Assembly (NCBI GenBank): GCA_964617665.1
Contig: CAZUAH010000585.1
Span: forward strand, 1 to 8,650
Reading direction: 5' to 3'
DNA: 8,650 bases
Origin: JADHUC01 sp964617665
GTDB taxonomy: Bacteria > Planctomycetota > Planctomycetia > Pirellulales > Pirellulaceae
Shown here: positions 1 to 7,350 of the stretch, in pieces
Layout: each line of letters begins with the position of its first letter
Position numbering within the stretch: the stretch's first letter is position 1
Notes under the pieces: model-generated
The model's database searches: none
The model's input: the letters and a program-made list of their open reading frames with translations, nothing else
What the model was told of the DNA's origin: nothing
Position numbers and translations under genes: made by a program

Positions 1-1545
1 AATCCGAGCCGCTACTTCATGGCCACGCGCTCGCAGAGTGCGCCGCCGGATGCGGATCAACGTGTCGGGATCGAGCGCGGCAGGTGTGGTCCGGCCTTTC
101 ACCGCGAGCGCGGCGGCGAATCCGGCGCTTTCGCCGGTCTGCATCCAGACAGGTTCGAGACGGATGGAGCCCCAGCCGACGTGCGAGGCCGACAGCGCGA
201 CCGGCACGAGCAGGTTGTCCACCTCCACAGGCAGCAGCGAGCGGTAGGACACCTGCGCTGGGCGCGATTCTTCGGCGAGGAAGAGGATGCCGTCCGTGTT
301 GCTGCCGGGGGCTTTGCGCGGCAGGCAGGCGACGGAATCCACCGGCCAGTCGGTGATGGCGATGCTGTCGCTGTGGATGGGCGTGCGGGCGATGCCATCG
401 GCGATGGCGTTGTCCTGCTCTTTGAAGACGTAGCGACCGACGAGCCGCCGCGCCTCGCGCACATAGATCTCATACGGCGCGTGGTTGTTGTCCGGGAATT
501 CATCTGCGGCGAGGCCGTAACCCGCGAACTGCTTGCGCAATCGCTCCGGCGCGTCGAGATCGTTTTGCATCCACCAAAGGCGCATGAGCATGGCGTCGAG
601 GTAGCGCTTTGAAACCGCCTCGCGCGTGGCCCAGTCGCCGCCGGGATAGTCGTTCTGAGGTCCGACCAGACGACCGCCGTTCCACGCGACTTTGCGATTC
701 GGCAGGTTGGGCACGAAGCCGCCGCCGCTGGCCGCCTTGGCCAACGCGAGATCGAAGTTCGCGGGCCTCTCCACCATGATCTTGTTCGCCGGATCGCGCG
801 TGAGGATGAGGCGATAGTTGTAGGCCATCACCGAACTGTCCGCTTCGCCACTGTTCGGACCTTCGACGATGTCAGCCGTGGCGTGACTGTTGTAGCGGAT
901 GTTCAGAGTGCCTTCGTCTGCGGCCTTCGGAAAGCCGCGCTGGCCCGGTTCTTTGTGACGTTTCTTGGTGTAGATGACGCCAGCATGCTTCTCGCCGTAT
1001 TGCGCACGCGATTCGCGGCCGACCTGCGTTTTCACACCTGCTGCGGCCATGAGATCGCCTTCGTACATGCCGTCGGCGAACACCTTCCCACGCACGGTCA
1101 CGCGGCCTTCGCCGTGCATCGGCTGGAGTGTCACGTTTTTGAGCAACGCGCCGTCACGCTCGACATTCGTGACGATGTGACCGAGCAGCACGGTCAGCGA
1201 CTTCTCACGCTCGACCATTTGATTGAAAAGCATCTCAGCGATGCGCGGCTCGATCTTCGGGCGGTCAATGTGGGCGCGGCTGGTCTTGCTCGGCATCGAG
1301 GCGAGATGCTGCGATGAGCCTTCGCCGTATGTGTCGCGGTAATAGGCCGCTGCGTTAGTGAGCATCTCGCCATAGATCGGGGAGCGCAGACCGTCATACG
1401 GTGCTTCCCAACCTCCCGCGCCACTCGTCATGAAACCACCGAGATGCCGCGTGTGATTCACGAGCAACACGCTCAGCCCCACGCGCGCGGCCCGCACCGC
1501 GCAGGCGATACCGCCCGGCGTTCCGCCGATGACGACGAGATCATA
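1..1545 (-). repeat. FAD_oxidored module 3 of the giant protein (cut by window edge)
   Basis: Residues 1936-2450. The Rossmann motif YDLVVIGGTPGGIACAV is nearly the same as in module 2. YEGD lies at 2096-2099, preceded by ADGM instead of the DAS/DAT of the other modules. REARR is at 2298-2302, with EESRPAQVSYRSLLP and LSASHVGWGSIRLEPVWM before the tail. The last visible residues, LRARGHEVAARI, look like the C-terminal helix of such enzymes but diverge from module 2, which continues into its SLH-like segment. A 44-residue linker (LLKTDAKPEEVNGK at its end) joins it to golvesin domain 2. Confidence 0.85.
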
Positions 1546-4500
1546 CGACTTGCCGTTCACCTCCTCCGGCTTGGCATCCGTCTTCAGAAGCATCGGCGGC
1601 GGAATCACCACCGGCCCTGTCGCAGCGACGGTCCTGAGCGGAAACCCGGCGTTCCTCCCAGCCGCGCGCTCGGTCCTGGCGATGTCCTCCGGCACGAGTT
1701 GCAGGCCGTCGATGATGACATAGCCGTTCGCTCCCGCGTTTGAGATCTCAATGGAGCCAGACTTGCCCTTTGCAAAGGCAAACACGCCTAGCGAACGAGG
1801 AATGCCATTTTCCAAACAGGCCACGCGCTGGTCTTGCGTGACCACTTTTTCGCCTTCGCCGCTGCGGATCGTGACGGCGACCTTTTGCGAGCGATTCGCG
1901 GCATGAATATACAGCAGACGCACCTCGTATTTCCCATCCGCCGGAATCTCGGGCGTGAACTTTGCCACGGCACCCGACTTCGTTGCCGGATCATCGTGCC
2001 GATACGAAAAGCCGATGAGGGGCGTGAGTCTTTCGCCCACCTTCCAAGCGCCGGTGTATTCCGCCGCGTCGTCATCCAGCACGATGCCGGCCGGCTTGCG
2101 CGAAACGGGCGGATACGGGAGATTGGCCGGCGGATAGGCGAGCAGCGCGACTTTGCCGCCCGTGCGGGCGAGTTGCTCTGGTGTCCACGGGGCGTCGCCG
2201 CTGCGGGCGCCGAAGCGGTTGCGGGTCATGTGGGAAGAATAGAGGACGAGCATGCCTTCCTTGAGGAAGGTGATGCCGGGATAGACGTGGGCCATGTCGG
2301 GCAGTTCGCCGGAGGCGGGCTTCAGGCCCTCGTCGTCGATGATGAAGGGTGCGCTCCAGGTCGTGCCCTCGTCGGCGGACACGGCGTAGGCGAGCGGGCA
2401 GCGAGGAAAAGCACCACCGGGTTCGCTGGGCGCGGCGTGGTTGTAGAAAACGATGAGGCGTCCGTCCGGAAGCCGGTGCAGAGTGAAGGAACTGAGCGGC
2501 GAAGTGAGCGTGGTGGTCGTCCCGCGCGACCAGGTGCGTCCGCCGTCCTCGGAATGCGATGCGAGCAACACACCGAGGCCTCCGCGCGCGAGCATGAGCA
2601 GGCGGCCGTCTTTCAATTCGATCACGCACGGCTCGGCCATGCCGCGCGGGCCGTCGGGCAGTGGCGCGGGCTCGGATCGTTGCCATGTTTTTCCGGCGTC
2701 GTCGCTGTAGAAGACGAGTGACTCGTCGCGGTCGCCTTCGAATTTGCCGACGGCGCGGGCGACGGGCACGAGCAGGCGTCCGCCGCGAGTCTGCACGAGG
2801 CGATTGTTCATGACATACCACACGCCCTCGTCTTCGGGTCCGGCGAGGAGCATGGGATCGGTCCAGGTTTGGCCGTCGTCGCTGGAGAAGCAGATCGCGG
2901 GCAGACCGCCGCCCTTGAAGCCCCGAATGTGTCGATGCAACAGCATCGCGAGTCGGCCGTCGGCGAGGCGCAGGAAACTGACGCCACCATCCGAAACGAA
3001 ACCGCGATGTCTCCATTTCACCGGCAGGGGGCCGGCGTTGGTCCAGGTGCGCCCTCGATCCGTGCTGCGGTAAAGGTCGGGCACGGGATGGTTGGCGACG
3101 ATTTCCTCGGCGATGTCGGCGGGCGGGCGACCCCATGGCGCGCTCATGAGAAGATTGCCATTGGGCAGTTCGATGGCATGGGGTCCGATGAATCGGCGAC
3201 GTCTTTCGCCGTGGCGGATGAAGATGCGCGGCTCTTTGACAAAGGCGGCTCGACGATGCACGTCGCTGACGGCGCGCCACATGCTCAGCATGGCTTCGCC
3301 GCGCGCGCGTTCCAGTTTGGGAGAATCGTCGGCTTCCGCCTGACTGACCTGTTTGGCAAACGTCATGACATCGAGGCGGCCTTCGCGGAGCGCGGCCAAT
3401 CCTCCGCCCCAGACGCGACGCACGGCCTCGGTCAGCGGTTCGTCGAGACGGGCGTTGTAATCCGGGAAGAATCCGCGCGCCGCAAAATACTGGGCGGCGG
3501 GCATGGCGGGATGGACCGCGGACGCTTCGAGGTCGTTGAAGAAGCTGACGAAATGGCGTTTCTCGCAGAGGGCGCGCACGAGCAGATCGGGATCGAGCTG
3601 TCCGGGCGTCGTGCCTTGCCGTCTTGCCAACGCGGCGGCGAGCCCGGCGGCTTCGCCGGTCATCATCCAGACGGGTTCGAGTCGCACCGCGCCCCACGCG
3701 ACGTGGGTGGCGCTGAGGCAGACCGGCACGATGAGGTTGTCCACGCCTTGCGGCAGCAGGCTGCGCCAGGGAATCTGCGCCGGACGCGATTCCTCAGTGA
3801 GGATCAGCTTACCGTCGTAGGCGTAACCGGGACTGCGATCCCACGAGCAATCGTGCGAGTCCATCGCCCAATCGGTGAAGGCGATGCTGTCCGTACGAAT
3901 CGGCGGGCGCGTGAGGCCGGGCGCAGAGCGGTTGTCGTGCTCGGTGAAGACGTGGCGGCCGACGATGCGCCGAGCCTCGCGCACATACATCTCATACGGG
4001 ATGTTGTCGTTGTCGGGAAACTCGTCGAGCGGCAGGCCGATGCTGCGATAGCGCTCGCGCGATTCAGGGCGCACGGATTCGTCATTCTGCAAGAACCACA
4101 TCAAGCCCACCGCGAAGTTCTTGTGACGTTCGATGATCCTTTCGCGTTCGGGCCAAGCCGCTTCGGGGAAGGTGTGGTTTTCGCCGGGGAGAATCGCCGA
4201 GTTGAACGACGCCTTCCCGTTGAGCTTTCCCGCGCCCATGAACAGCCGGTAGTAATCGACGTATTCCTCGCGGTTGTATCCCGGAGGTTTCTCCGGCAGG
4301 CGGATGTTTCCAGGTTCGTTGCTGAGGCTGAAACGATAGTTGTAAGCCTGCACGGCGCGGTCGGCCGTGCCTGGACTGTCGGGATCGATGGTTCCCTGAC
4401 TGTGACCGTAGAGGTGAAGGTTGAGCTTGCCGTCTTTCGCATCCTGTGAGCCGGCTTCCTTGCTGATGTTGGTGAAGATCTTGCCCGCATGCGGCTCGTC

Positions 4501-7350
4501 ATACTCGTCGCGCCCCTCGCGTCCGACCCGATAAGGCACGTCGGCCAGCGCGGCGAGGTCGCCTTCGTAACTGGCATCCACGTAGGTGACGCCGGTCACC
4601 GTGATGTCGTTCTTTGTGCTGTATTCACGCAGCGTGAGGGCTTTCAAAGCCGCGCCCTCGCGTTGGATGTCCGCCGGATAGTGTGAGAGCAGCGTGGTGA
4701 TGTTCGCTTCGGCGGAGACGAGGTGATTGAACAGATGCTCGGCAACTCCGCATTCGAACATGCTCATGGGATAGTGCTGCTGCGAGTAGCGCGCCTGTTG
4801 GAACTGCGGCGAGTCGGGGCCGTACGTCTCGCGGTAGTAGTCCTCGATGCTCTTCGCGTATTCGTTGAAGATGGGAGAGCGCGGACCGCCATAGAGCGCA
4901 TCCCATTGCATGAGGCCGCTGGTCAGCATGCCGCCGATGTGCTGGTTGTGTTGCACCAGCAGCACGGTCAGACCTTCGCGCGCGGCGCGGACGGCGCAGG
5001 CAATACCACCCGGCGTCCCGCCAATCACGACCACGTCGTAGGTCTTGCCTTTCACTTCGGCGGCGGAAGAGGATCTCACCGGGTGAACTTTCAAAGGCTT
5101 ACGCTGCGGAGTGGCTGAGGGAACGGACTTCGCGGGTGGTTTGCTCTTGGCGTAACCGGAAGGCCGTTTGCCGGAGCGTTCTTCGCGAGCGATCTCAACG
5201 GGGAGAATCTGCAGGCCGTCAACAATCACATAGCTGTCGGCGCCTTCATTGGAAATAGTGACGCGGACCTTCGCGCCAGCCTCGAAGCGGAAGACTCCCA
5301 GCGCGTTGGGAACACCGTCCTTGATCACCGGTTCGCGCTGGTTGATCCGAAAGGTCTTCTCCTCGCCGGCTCCGGCGACCGTGATTCTCGTCTTTGTCGA
5401 CCGGTTGTCGTGCGGAGAATAGAGAAAGCGAATCTCGTAATCCCCGGTTTTGGGGATCGTCGCGGTGAAGGTCGCATTCTTCTTTCCGCGGTCGGTATTC
5501 CCGTCGTGCCGGTAGCGGTCGCCGATCGGAGTGGGCTGCGCGTTGCTGGCGGTCCAACTGCCCTGATACTCGGCTTCGTCATCATCCATGACGATTCCCG
5601 GAAGACTCTCCGTTTTGACGATCTTCCGCGGCGATGCGGTGGCCGGCGTCGAAGGCGGGTCGAGGATCTGACCATCCGCGAGCAACCGCTCGCGGAGCTT
5701 TGCTTGATCCACGTTCTGCACACTCGTGTTGCCGTCGATCGCAAGGCAGACGGCCGTGGCCGCGCTTTGGCTGCTGACCATGAAGACCGGTTCCATCCGG
5801 ATGCTGCCAAAGGCGGCGTGCGAGGCAGACAACGCGAACGTGACGAACAGGTTTTCGCATTCGGCGGCCTTCGGCACGATCGCTCCGTAGCCGATCGGCG
5901 CGGGCCTTCCGCCGCCTCCGCCCAAGCCCTCGTTGTAGAGTTGCCCGTCCTGAAACACGCGGCGCACGGCGTGGATATCCATGGGATAGGTGGCGAGCGC
6001 GATGCCGTCCGGCGCCACACGCTGGTTGCGGATGTGATGCTCGGTCATCACGAAGTCGCTCACCATCCGCCGCGCCTCGCGCACGTAGATCTGATGCGGC
6101 CAGTGACCGTTGTCGGTGAACTCGTCCTTCGGCAGACCGAATCGCGCGGTCTCCTCGCGCACGTTCGCCGGCACGCGCGGGTCGCTGCGGAGGAAATGAA
6201 AAAAGCCGCGCAGGTAATCCCCGTGCGCCTTCGCGATCCGCGCCCGCTCCTCGGCAGTCCCCTCCGGCCAGCCGTCCGCGCCGCCGAGTAAGTCGGTGGA
6301 GATGGGCCAGCGGTTGTTGAAATCGAACTTGCGGTTCGGCAGCGGGTCGTATTTGCAGAACGAACGCAGCGTGAGCTTTATGCCGCTTTGCGTCATCGCC
6401 ACGACGTAGCGTCCCAGCAATTCCCACTGCGCCGGATCGTAGTCCGCGGGCGGCTCCAGCGGCGCGCGGTTCGCCGGATCGTCCGTCAGACAGAGCCGAA
6501 AGTTGTAGGACTGAATGCGCTTATCCGCCGAGCCGATTGGTTTCGGCGCGCCGCCCGCGATCAAGGGCAGCAACCCGCTCGACGGATCGCCAGCTTTCAC
6601 GAACGGGTCCACCTTCACCGAGAAACGACCCGACGACGGTCCGTGCTGCGGACCGCGGACGCCGTTGATCGTTTCGTCGTATTGCGTGTTCGATTCCCGG
6701 CCGACCGTATAACTGACACCCGCCAGCGCCATCAGGTCGCCCTCGTAAGTGGCGTCGATAAACATCTTCGCCGCCACCGAACCACCGCCTTCAAACTCGA
6801 CCCGAACGATGCGTCTGCCGTCCTTCACGACGCTCCGAGCCCGCGACTCCAGCAAGACCTTCACTCCGGCCTCGCGAACCAGTTCATTGAAAGCTCGCTC
6901 CGCCACCTTCGGTTCAAAGGCGAGCGAGGGCGGCCGAATAAAATCCACCCCGCCCATCGAGCGTCCCTCGATCTTCGTCGCGGCGATCTCAAACACCTTC
7001 CCCGGATCCTGACCATAGTGTTTACCGATGCGCTCGAAGACCTCGCGCGCCAGCCCTCCGAAGAGCTTCGCCCGCTCCGCCGATCCGACGTCCGACCAGC
7101 TCAACCCACCCGCCATCATCCCGCCGAGATGCCGGCCCGGTTCGACCAGCACAACGCGCTTTCCCATCCGAGCCGCCTGCACGGCCGCGACCACTCCACC
7201 CGACGAACCACCGTAAACACAAACGTCCGCCATCACGTCGTCTCTGTCGGCAGCGGTTGAGGCGGGGATCGAAAGAGCGAGAATCAGAAACGGTGCCAAC
7301 AGTGTTTTCACGGATTGATCTCGGTTGGAATTCGTCTGGAAAACTCTCAC
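1..7350 (-). CDS. giant secreted multimodular protein: three FAD_oxidored modules, two golvesin-like domains and a sialidase-like propeller (3' end beyond window)
   Basis: One open frame of 2450 codons reaches the left edge without a stop. Every module reads in this single frame, linkers included. Order by residue, counting GTG at 7350 as 1: signal peptide 1-34; FAD_oxidored module about 40-550; golvesin-like 585-720; basic linker 721-770; FAD_oxidored 771-1265; SLH-like 1266-1367; sialidase-like propeller about 1371-1710; golvesin-like 1755-1890; linker to 1934; FAD_oxidored 1935 to the edge. At about 110 Da per residue the visible part is near 270 kDa. The likely site is the periplasm or cell surface, acting on a glycan, with FAD modules oxidising and the propeller cleaving a terminal sugar; this role is inferred from domains. 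The GTG at 7350 overlaps the upstream stop by 4 nt and has a good ribosome-binding site; GTG at 7311 is the alternative. The end looks near, because the last residues resemble a flavoenzyme tail, but this is not proven. A missed frameshift joining separate genes is the main alternative. Confidence 0.9.
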   Translation of the reverse strand, partial: MRVFQTNSNRDQSVKTLLAPFLILALSIPASTAADRDDVMADVCVYGGSSGGVVAAVQAARMGKRVVLVEPGRHLGGMMAGGLSWSDVGSAERAKLFGGLAREVFERIGKHYGQDPGKVFEIAATKIEGRSMGGVDFIRPPSLAFEPKVAERAFNELVREAGVKVLLESRARSVVKDGRRIVRVEFEGGGSVAAKMFIDATYEGDLMALAGVSYTVGRESNTQYDETINGVRGPQHGPSSGRFSVKVDPFVKAGDPSSGLLPLIAGGAPKPIGSADKRIQSYNFRLCLTDDPANRAPLEPPADYDPAQWELLGRYVVAMTQSGIKLTLRSFCKYDPLPNRKFDFNNRWPISTDLLGGADGWPEGTAEERARIAKAHGDYLRGFFHFLRSDPRVPANVREETARFGLPKDEFTDNGHWPHQIYVREARRMVSDFVMTEHHIRNQRVAPDGIALATYPMDIHAVRRVFQDGQLYNEGLGGGGGRPAPIGYGAIVPKAAECENLFVTFALSASHAAFGSIRMEPVFMVSSQSAATAVCLAIDGNTSVQNVDQAKLRERLLADGQILDPPSTPATASPRKIVKTESLPGIVMDDDEAEYQGSWTASNAQPTPIGDRYRHDGNTDRGKKNATFTATIPKTGDYEIRFLYSPHDNRSTKTRITVAGAGEEKTFRINQREPVIKDGVPNALGVFRFEAGAKVRVTISNEGADSYVIVDGLQILPVEIAREERSGKRPSGYAKSKPPAKSVPSATPQRKPLKVHPVRSSSAAEVKGKTYDVVVIGGTPGGIACAVRAAREGLTVLLVQHNQHIGGMLTSGLMQWDALYGGPRSPIFNEYAKSIEDYYRETYGPDSPQFQQARYSQQHYPMSMFECGVAEHLFNHLVSAEANITTLLSHYPADIQREGAALKALTLREYSTKNDITVTGVTYVDASYEGDLAALADVPYRVGREGRDEYDEPHAGKIFTNISKEAGSQDAKDGKLNLHLYGHSQGTIDPDSPGTADRAVQAYNYRFSLSNEPGNIRLPEKPPGYNREEYVDYYRLFMGAGKLNGKASFNSAILPGENHTFPEAAWPERERIIERHKNFAVGLMWFLQNDESVRPESRERYRSIGLPLDEFPDNDNIPYEMYVREARRIVGRHVFTEHDNRSAPGLTRPPIRTDSIAFTDWAMDSHDCSWDRSPGYAYDGKLILTEESRPAQIPWRSLLPQGVDNLIVPVCLSATHVAWGAVRLEPVWMMTGEAAGLAAALARRQGTTPGQLDPDLLVRALCEKRHFVSFFNDLEASAVHPAMPAAQYFAARGFFPDYNARLDEPLTEAVRRVWGGGLAALREGRLDVMTFAKQVSQAEADDSPKLERARGEAMLSMWRAVSDVHRRAAFVKEPRIFIRHGERRRRFIGPHAIELPNGNLLMSAPWGRPPADIAEEIVANHPVPDLYRSTDRGRTWTNAGPLPVKWRHRGFVSDGGVSFLRLADGRLAMLLHRHIRGFKGGGLPAICFSSDDGQTWTDPMLLAGPEDEGVWYVMNNRLVQTRGGRLLVPVARAVGKFEGDRDESLVFYSDDAGKTWQRSEPAPLPDGPRGMAEPCVIELKDGRLLMLARGGLGVLLASHSEDGGRTWSRGTTTTLTSPLSSFTLHRLPDGRLIVFYNHAAPSEPGGAFPRCPLAYAVSADEGTTWSAPFIIDDEGLKPASGELPDMAHVYPGITFLKEGMLVLYSSHMTRNRFGARSGDAPWTPEQLARTGGKVALLAYPPANLPYPPVSRKPAGIVLDDDAAEYTGAWKVGERLTPLIGFSYRHDDPATKSGAVAKFTPEIPADGKYEVRLLYIHAANRSQKVAVTIRSGEGEKVVTQDQRVACLENGIPRSLGVFAFAKGKSGSIEISNAGANGYVIIDGLQLVPEDIARTERAAGRNAGFPLRTVAATGPVVIPPPMLLKTDAKPEEVNGKSYDLVVIGGTPGGIACAVRAARVGLSVLLVNHTRHLGGFMTSGAGGWEAPYDGLRSPIYGEMLTNAAAYYRDTYGEGSSQHLASMPSKTSRAHIDRPKIEPRIAEMLFNQMVEREKSLTVLLGHIVTNVERDGALLKNVTLQPMHGEGRVTVRGKVFADGMYEGDLMAAAGVKTQVGRESRAQYGEKHAGVIYTKKRHKEPGQRGFPKAADEGTLNIRYNSHATADIVEGPNSGEADSSVMAYNYRLILTRDPANKIMVERPANFDLALAKAASGGGFVPNLPNRKVAWNGGRLVGPQNDYPGGDWATREAVSKRYLDAMLMRLWWMQNDLDAPERLRKQFAGYGLAADEFPDNNHAPYEIYVREARRLVGRYVFKEQDNAIADGIARTPIHSDSIAITDWPVDSVACLPRKAPGSNTDGILFLAEESRPAQVSYRSLLPVEVDNLLVPVALSASHVGWGSIRLEPVWMQTGESAGFAAALAVKGRTTPAALDPDTLIRIRRRTLRARGHEVAARI
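1681..2088 (-). repeat. golvesin/Xly-type domain, copy 2
   Basis: Residues 1755-1890 (136 aa). It starts GIVLDDDAAEYTGAW, has YRHDDPAT and YEVRLLYIHAANRS in the middle, LGVFAFAKG later, and ends YVIIDGLQLVPEDI. Every landmark aligns with copy 1 at 5191-5598 and the domain length is identical. It follows the propeller through a short segment with PPANLPYPPVSRKP. A carbohydrate-binding role is inferred. Confidence 0.75.
2200..3240 (-). other. sialidase-like (BNR/Asp-box) beta-propeller domain
   Basis: Residues about 1371-1717. Five Asp boxes (S-x-D/E-x-G-x-T-W) are visible at 1429 (STDRGRTW), 1489 (SSDDGQTW), 1549 (SDDAGKTW), 1600 (SEDGGRTW) and 1658 (SADEGTTW). Their spacing of 51-60 residues is typical of one propeller blade each. 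AEPCVIELKDGRLL carries Glu1573, and HVYPGITF carries Tyr1690, at places where BNR_2-type sialidases keep a Glu and the nucleophile Tyr. A clear F/Y-R-I-P motif is not seen; the N-terminal part has FIRHGERRRRF instead. The fold is well supported. Sialidase activity is not: the family includes enzymes on other sugars and inactive propellers. Confidence 0.8.
3250..3555 (-). other. SLH-like/helical segment between flavoenzyme 2 and the propeller
   Basis: Residues 1266-1367. After the flavoenzyme core comes HFVSFFNDLEASAVHPAM, then AAQYFAARGFFPDY and DEPLTEAVRRVW. The pattern (small residues, H-P-A, A-x-x-Y-x-A-x-x-G-x-x, then a P-L-T-x-A helix) resembles one S-layer-homology unit, but with an atypical G-Y-P-D-G-T-F region. 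SLH units anchor proteins to cell-wall polymers or act as structural add-ons. It may instead simply be the natural C-terminal extension of flavoenzymes of this type. Recognition is by eye and weak. Confidence 0.4.
3556..5040 (-). repeat. FAD_oxidored module 2 of the giant protein
   Basis: Residues 771-1265. The Rossmann motif reads YDVVVIGGTPGGIACAV. It is followed by VDASYEGDL (YEGD at 928-931), MYVREARR (REARR at 1124-1128), TEESRPAQIPWRSLLP and a closing LSATHVAWGAVRLEPVWM. This is a complete FAD_oxidored module with all blocks seen in the family. It is closely related to module 3: in the closing 46-residue block beginning SLLP, I count 35 identical positions by eye. Confidence 0.85.
5041..5190 (-). 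other. basic Pro/Lys/Ser/Ala linker between golvesin domain 1 and flavoenzyme module 2
   Basis: Residues 721-770 are low complexity and strongly basic, including GKRPSGYAKSKPPAKS and a second Pro/Lys-rich stretch. No stop and no ATG or signal-peptide-like sequence occurs here, so module 2 does not start as a separate exported protein. The segment is probably flexible and could be a protease-sensitive site. Confidence 0.7.
5191..5598 (-). repeat. golvesin/Xly-type domain, copy 1
   Basis: Residues 585-720 (136 aa), beta-rich. It starts GIVMDDDEAEYQGSW and ends YVIVDGLQILPVEI, with a central YRHDG and a YEIRFLYSPHDNRS segment. Golvesin C-terminal/xanthan lyase CBD-like domains show the same pattern: D-D-x-D, a G-x-W near the start, R-Y-x-x-D, and an A-D-x-V/I-x-V-D-x-x-x-L ending. 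The likely role is carbohydrate or surface binding; this is a family inference. It is homologous to the 136-residue copy at 1681-2088. Confidence 0.75.
5700..7233 (-). other. FAD_oxidored module 1 of the giant protein
   Basis: Residues about 40-551. It opens with a beta-alpha-beta dinucleotide-binding motif, YGGSSGG at 46-52, followed by a typical second strand (VVLVEPGRHLGG). Then come the family-typical DATYEGDL (YEGD at 202-205) and YVREARR (REARR at 424-428), and the closing block FALSASHAAFGSIRMEP. These match the secreted FAD_oxidored family (PF12831-like), whose substrates are mostly unknown. It is more divergent than modules 2 and 3: it has a glycine-rich EGLGGGGGRP stretch and lacks the EESRPAQ block shared by the other two. 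Confidence 0.85.
7249..7350 (-). other. Sec signal peptide of the giant protein
   Basis: The N-terminus holds a basic region ending in Lys15, a hydrophobic core TLLAPFLILALSIP, and a small-residue cleavage site ASTAA before Asp35. This is a textbook Sec/SPI signal with no twin arginine and no lipobox Cys. It survives with either candidate start (7350 or 7311). No other membrane segment is evident in the 2450 visible residues, so export with release or surface attachment is inferred. Confidence 0.8.
7312..7346 (-). other. short RraA-to-giant gene junction
   Basis: Thirty-five nt lie between the RraA stop and the alternative GTG at 7311. They contain no inverted repeat, terminator or promoter-like element that I can see. 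With the preferred start at 7350 this stretch encodes 13 residues (RVFQTNSNRDQS region) ahead of the hydrophobic signal core. Confidence 0.5.

Noticed and set aside
2072..3697. Minus-strand open frame of 541 codons
   Set aside because: It is offset from the giant gene's frame, extremely Arg-rich and without domain motifs, while the other frame over the same DNA gives a flavoenzyme end, five Asp boxes and a propeller.
2869..4449. Long plus-strand open frame of 526 codons
   Set aside because: It lies exactly codon-on-codon opposite the giant gene, as do the plus-strand frames at 19-612, 883-1317, 1834-2721, 5410-6291 and 6388-7260. In GC-rich DNA such mirror frames arise from codon bias. The product shows no recognisable motif.
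7231..7233. ATG at 7233 as the start of the giant gene
   Set aside because: It would begin right at the Rossmann fold and discard a convincing in-frame signal peptide; upstream GTG codons explain the N-terminus better.
1..7311. Several separate adjacent genes instead of one fusion
   Set aside because: No stop codon, no internal signal peptide and no intergenic gap occurs between modules, and the linkers read as plausible protein in the same frame. A sequencing error cannot be excluded without reads, but several independent errors would be needed.
7312..7346. Possible promoter or terminator between the RraA and giant genes
   Set aside because: Too short, with no hairpin plus T-run and no convincing -35/-10 pair.
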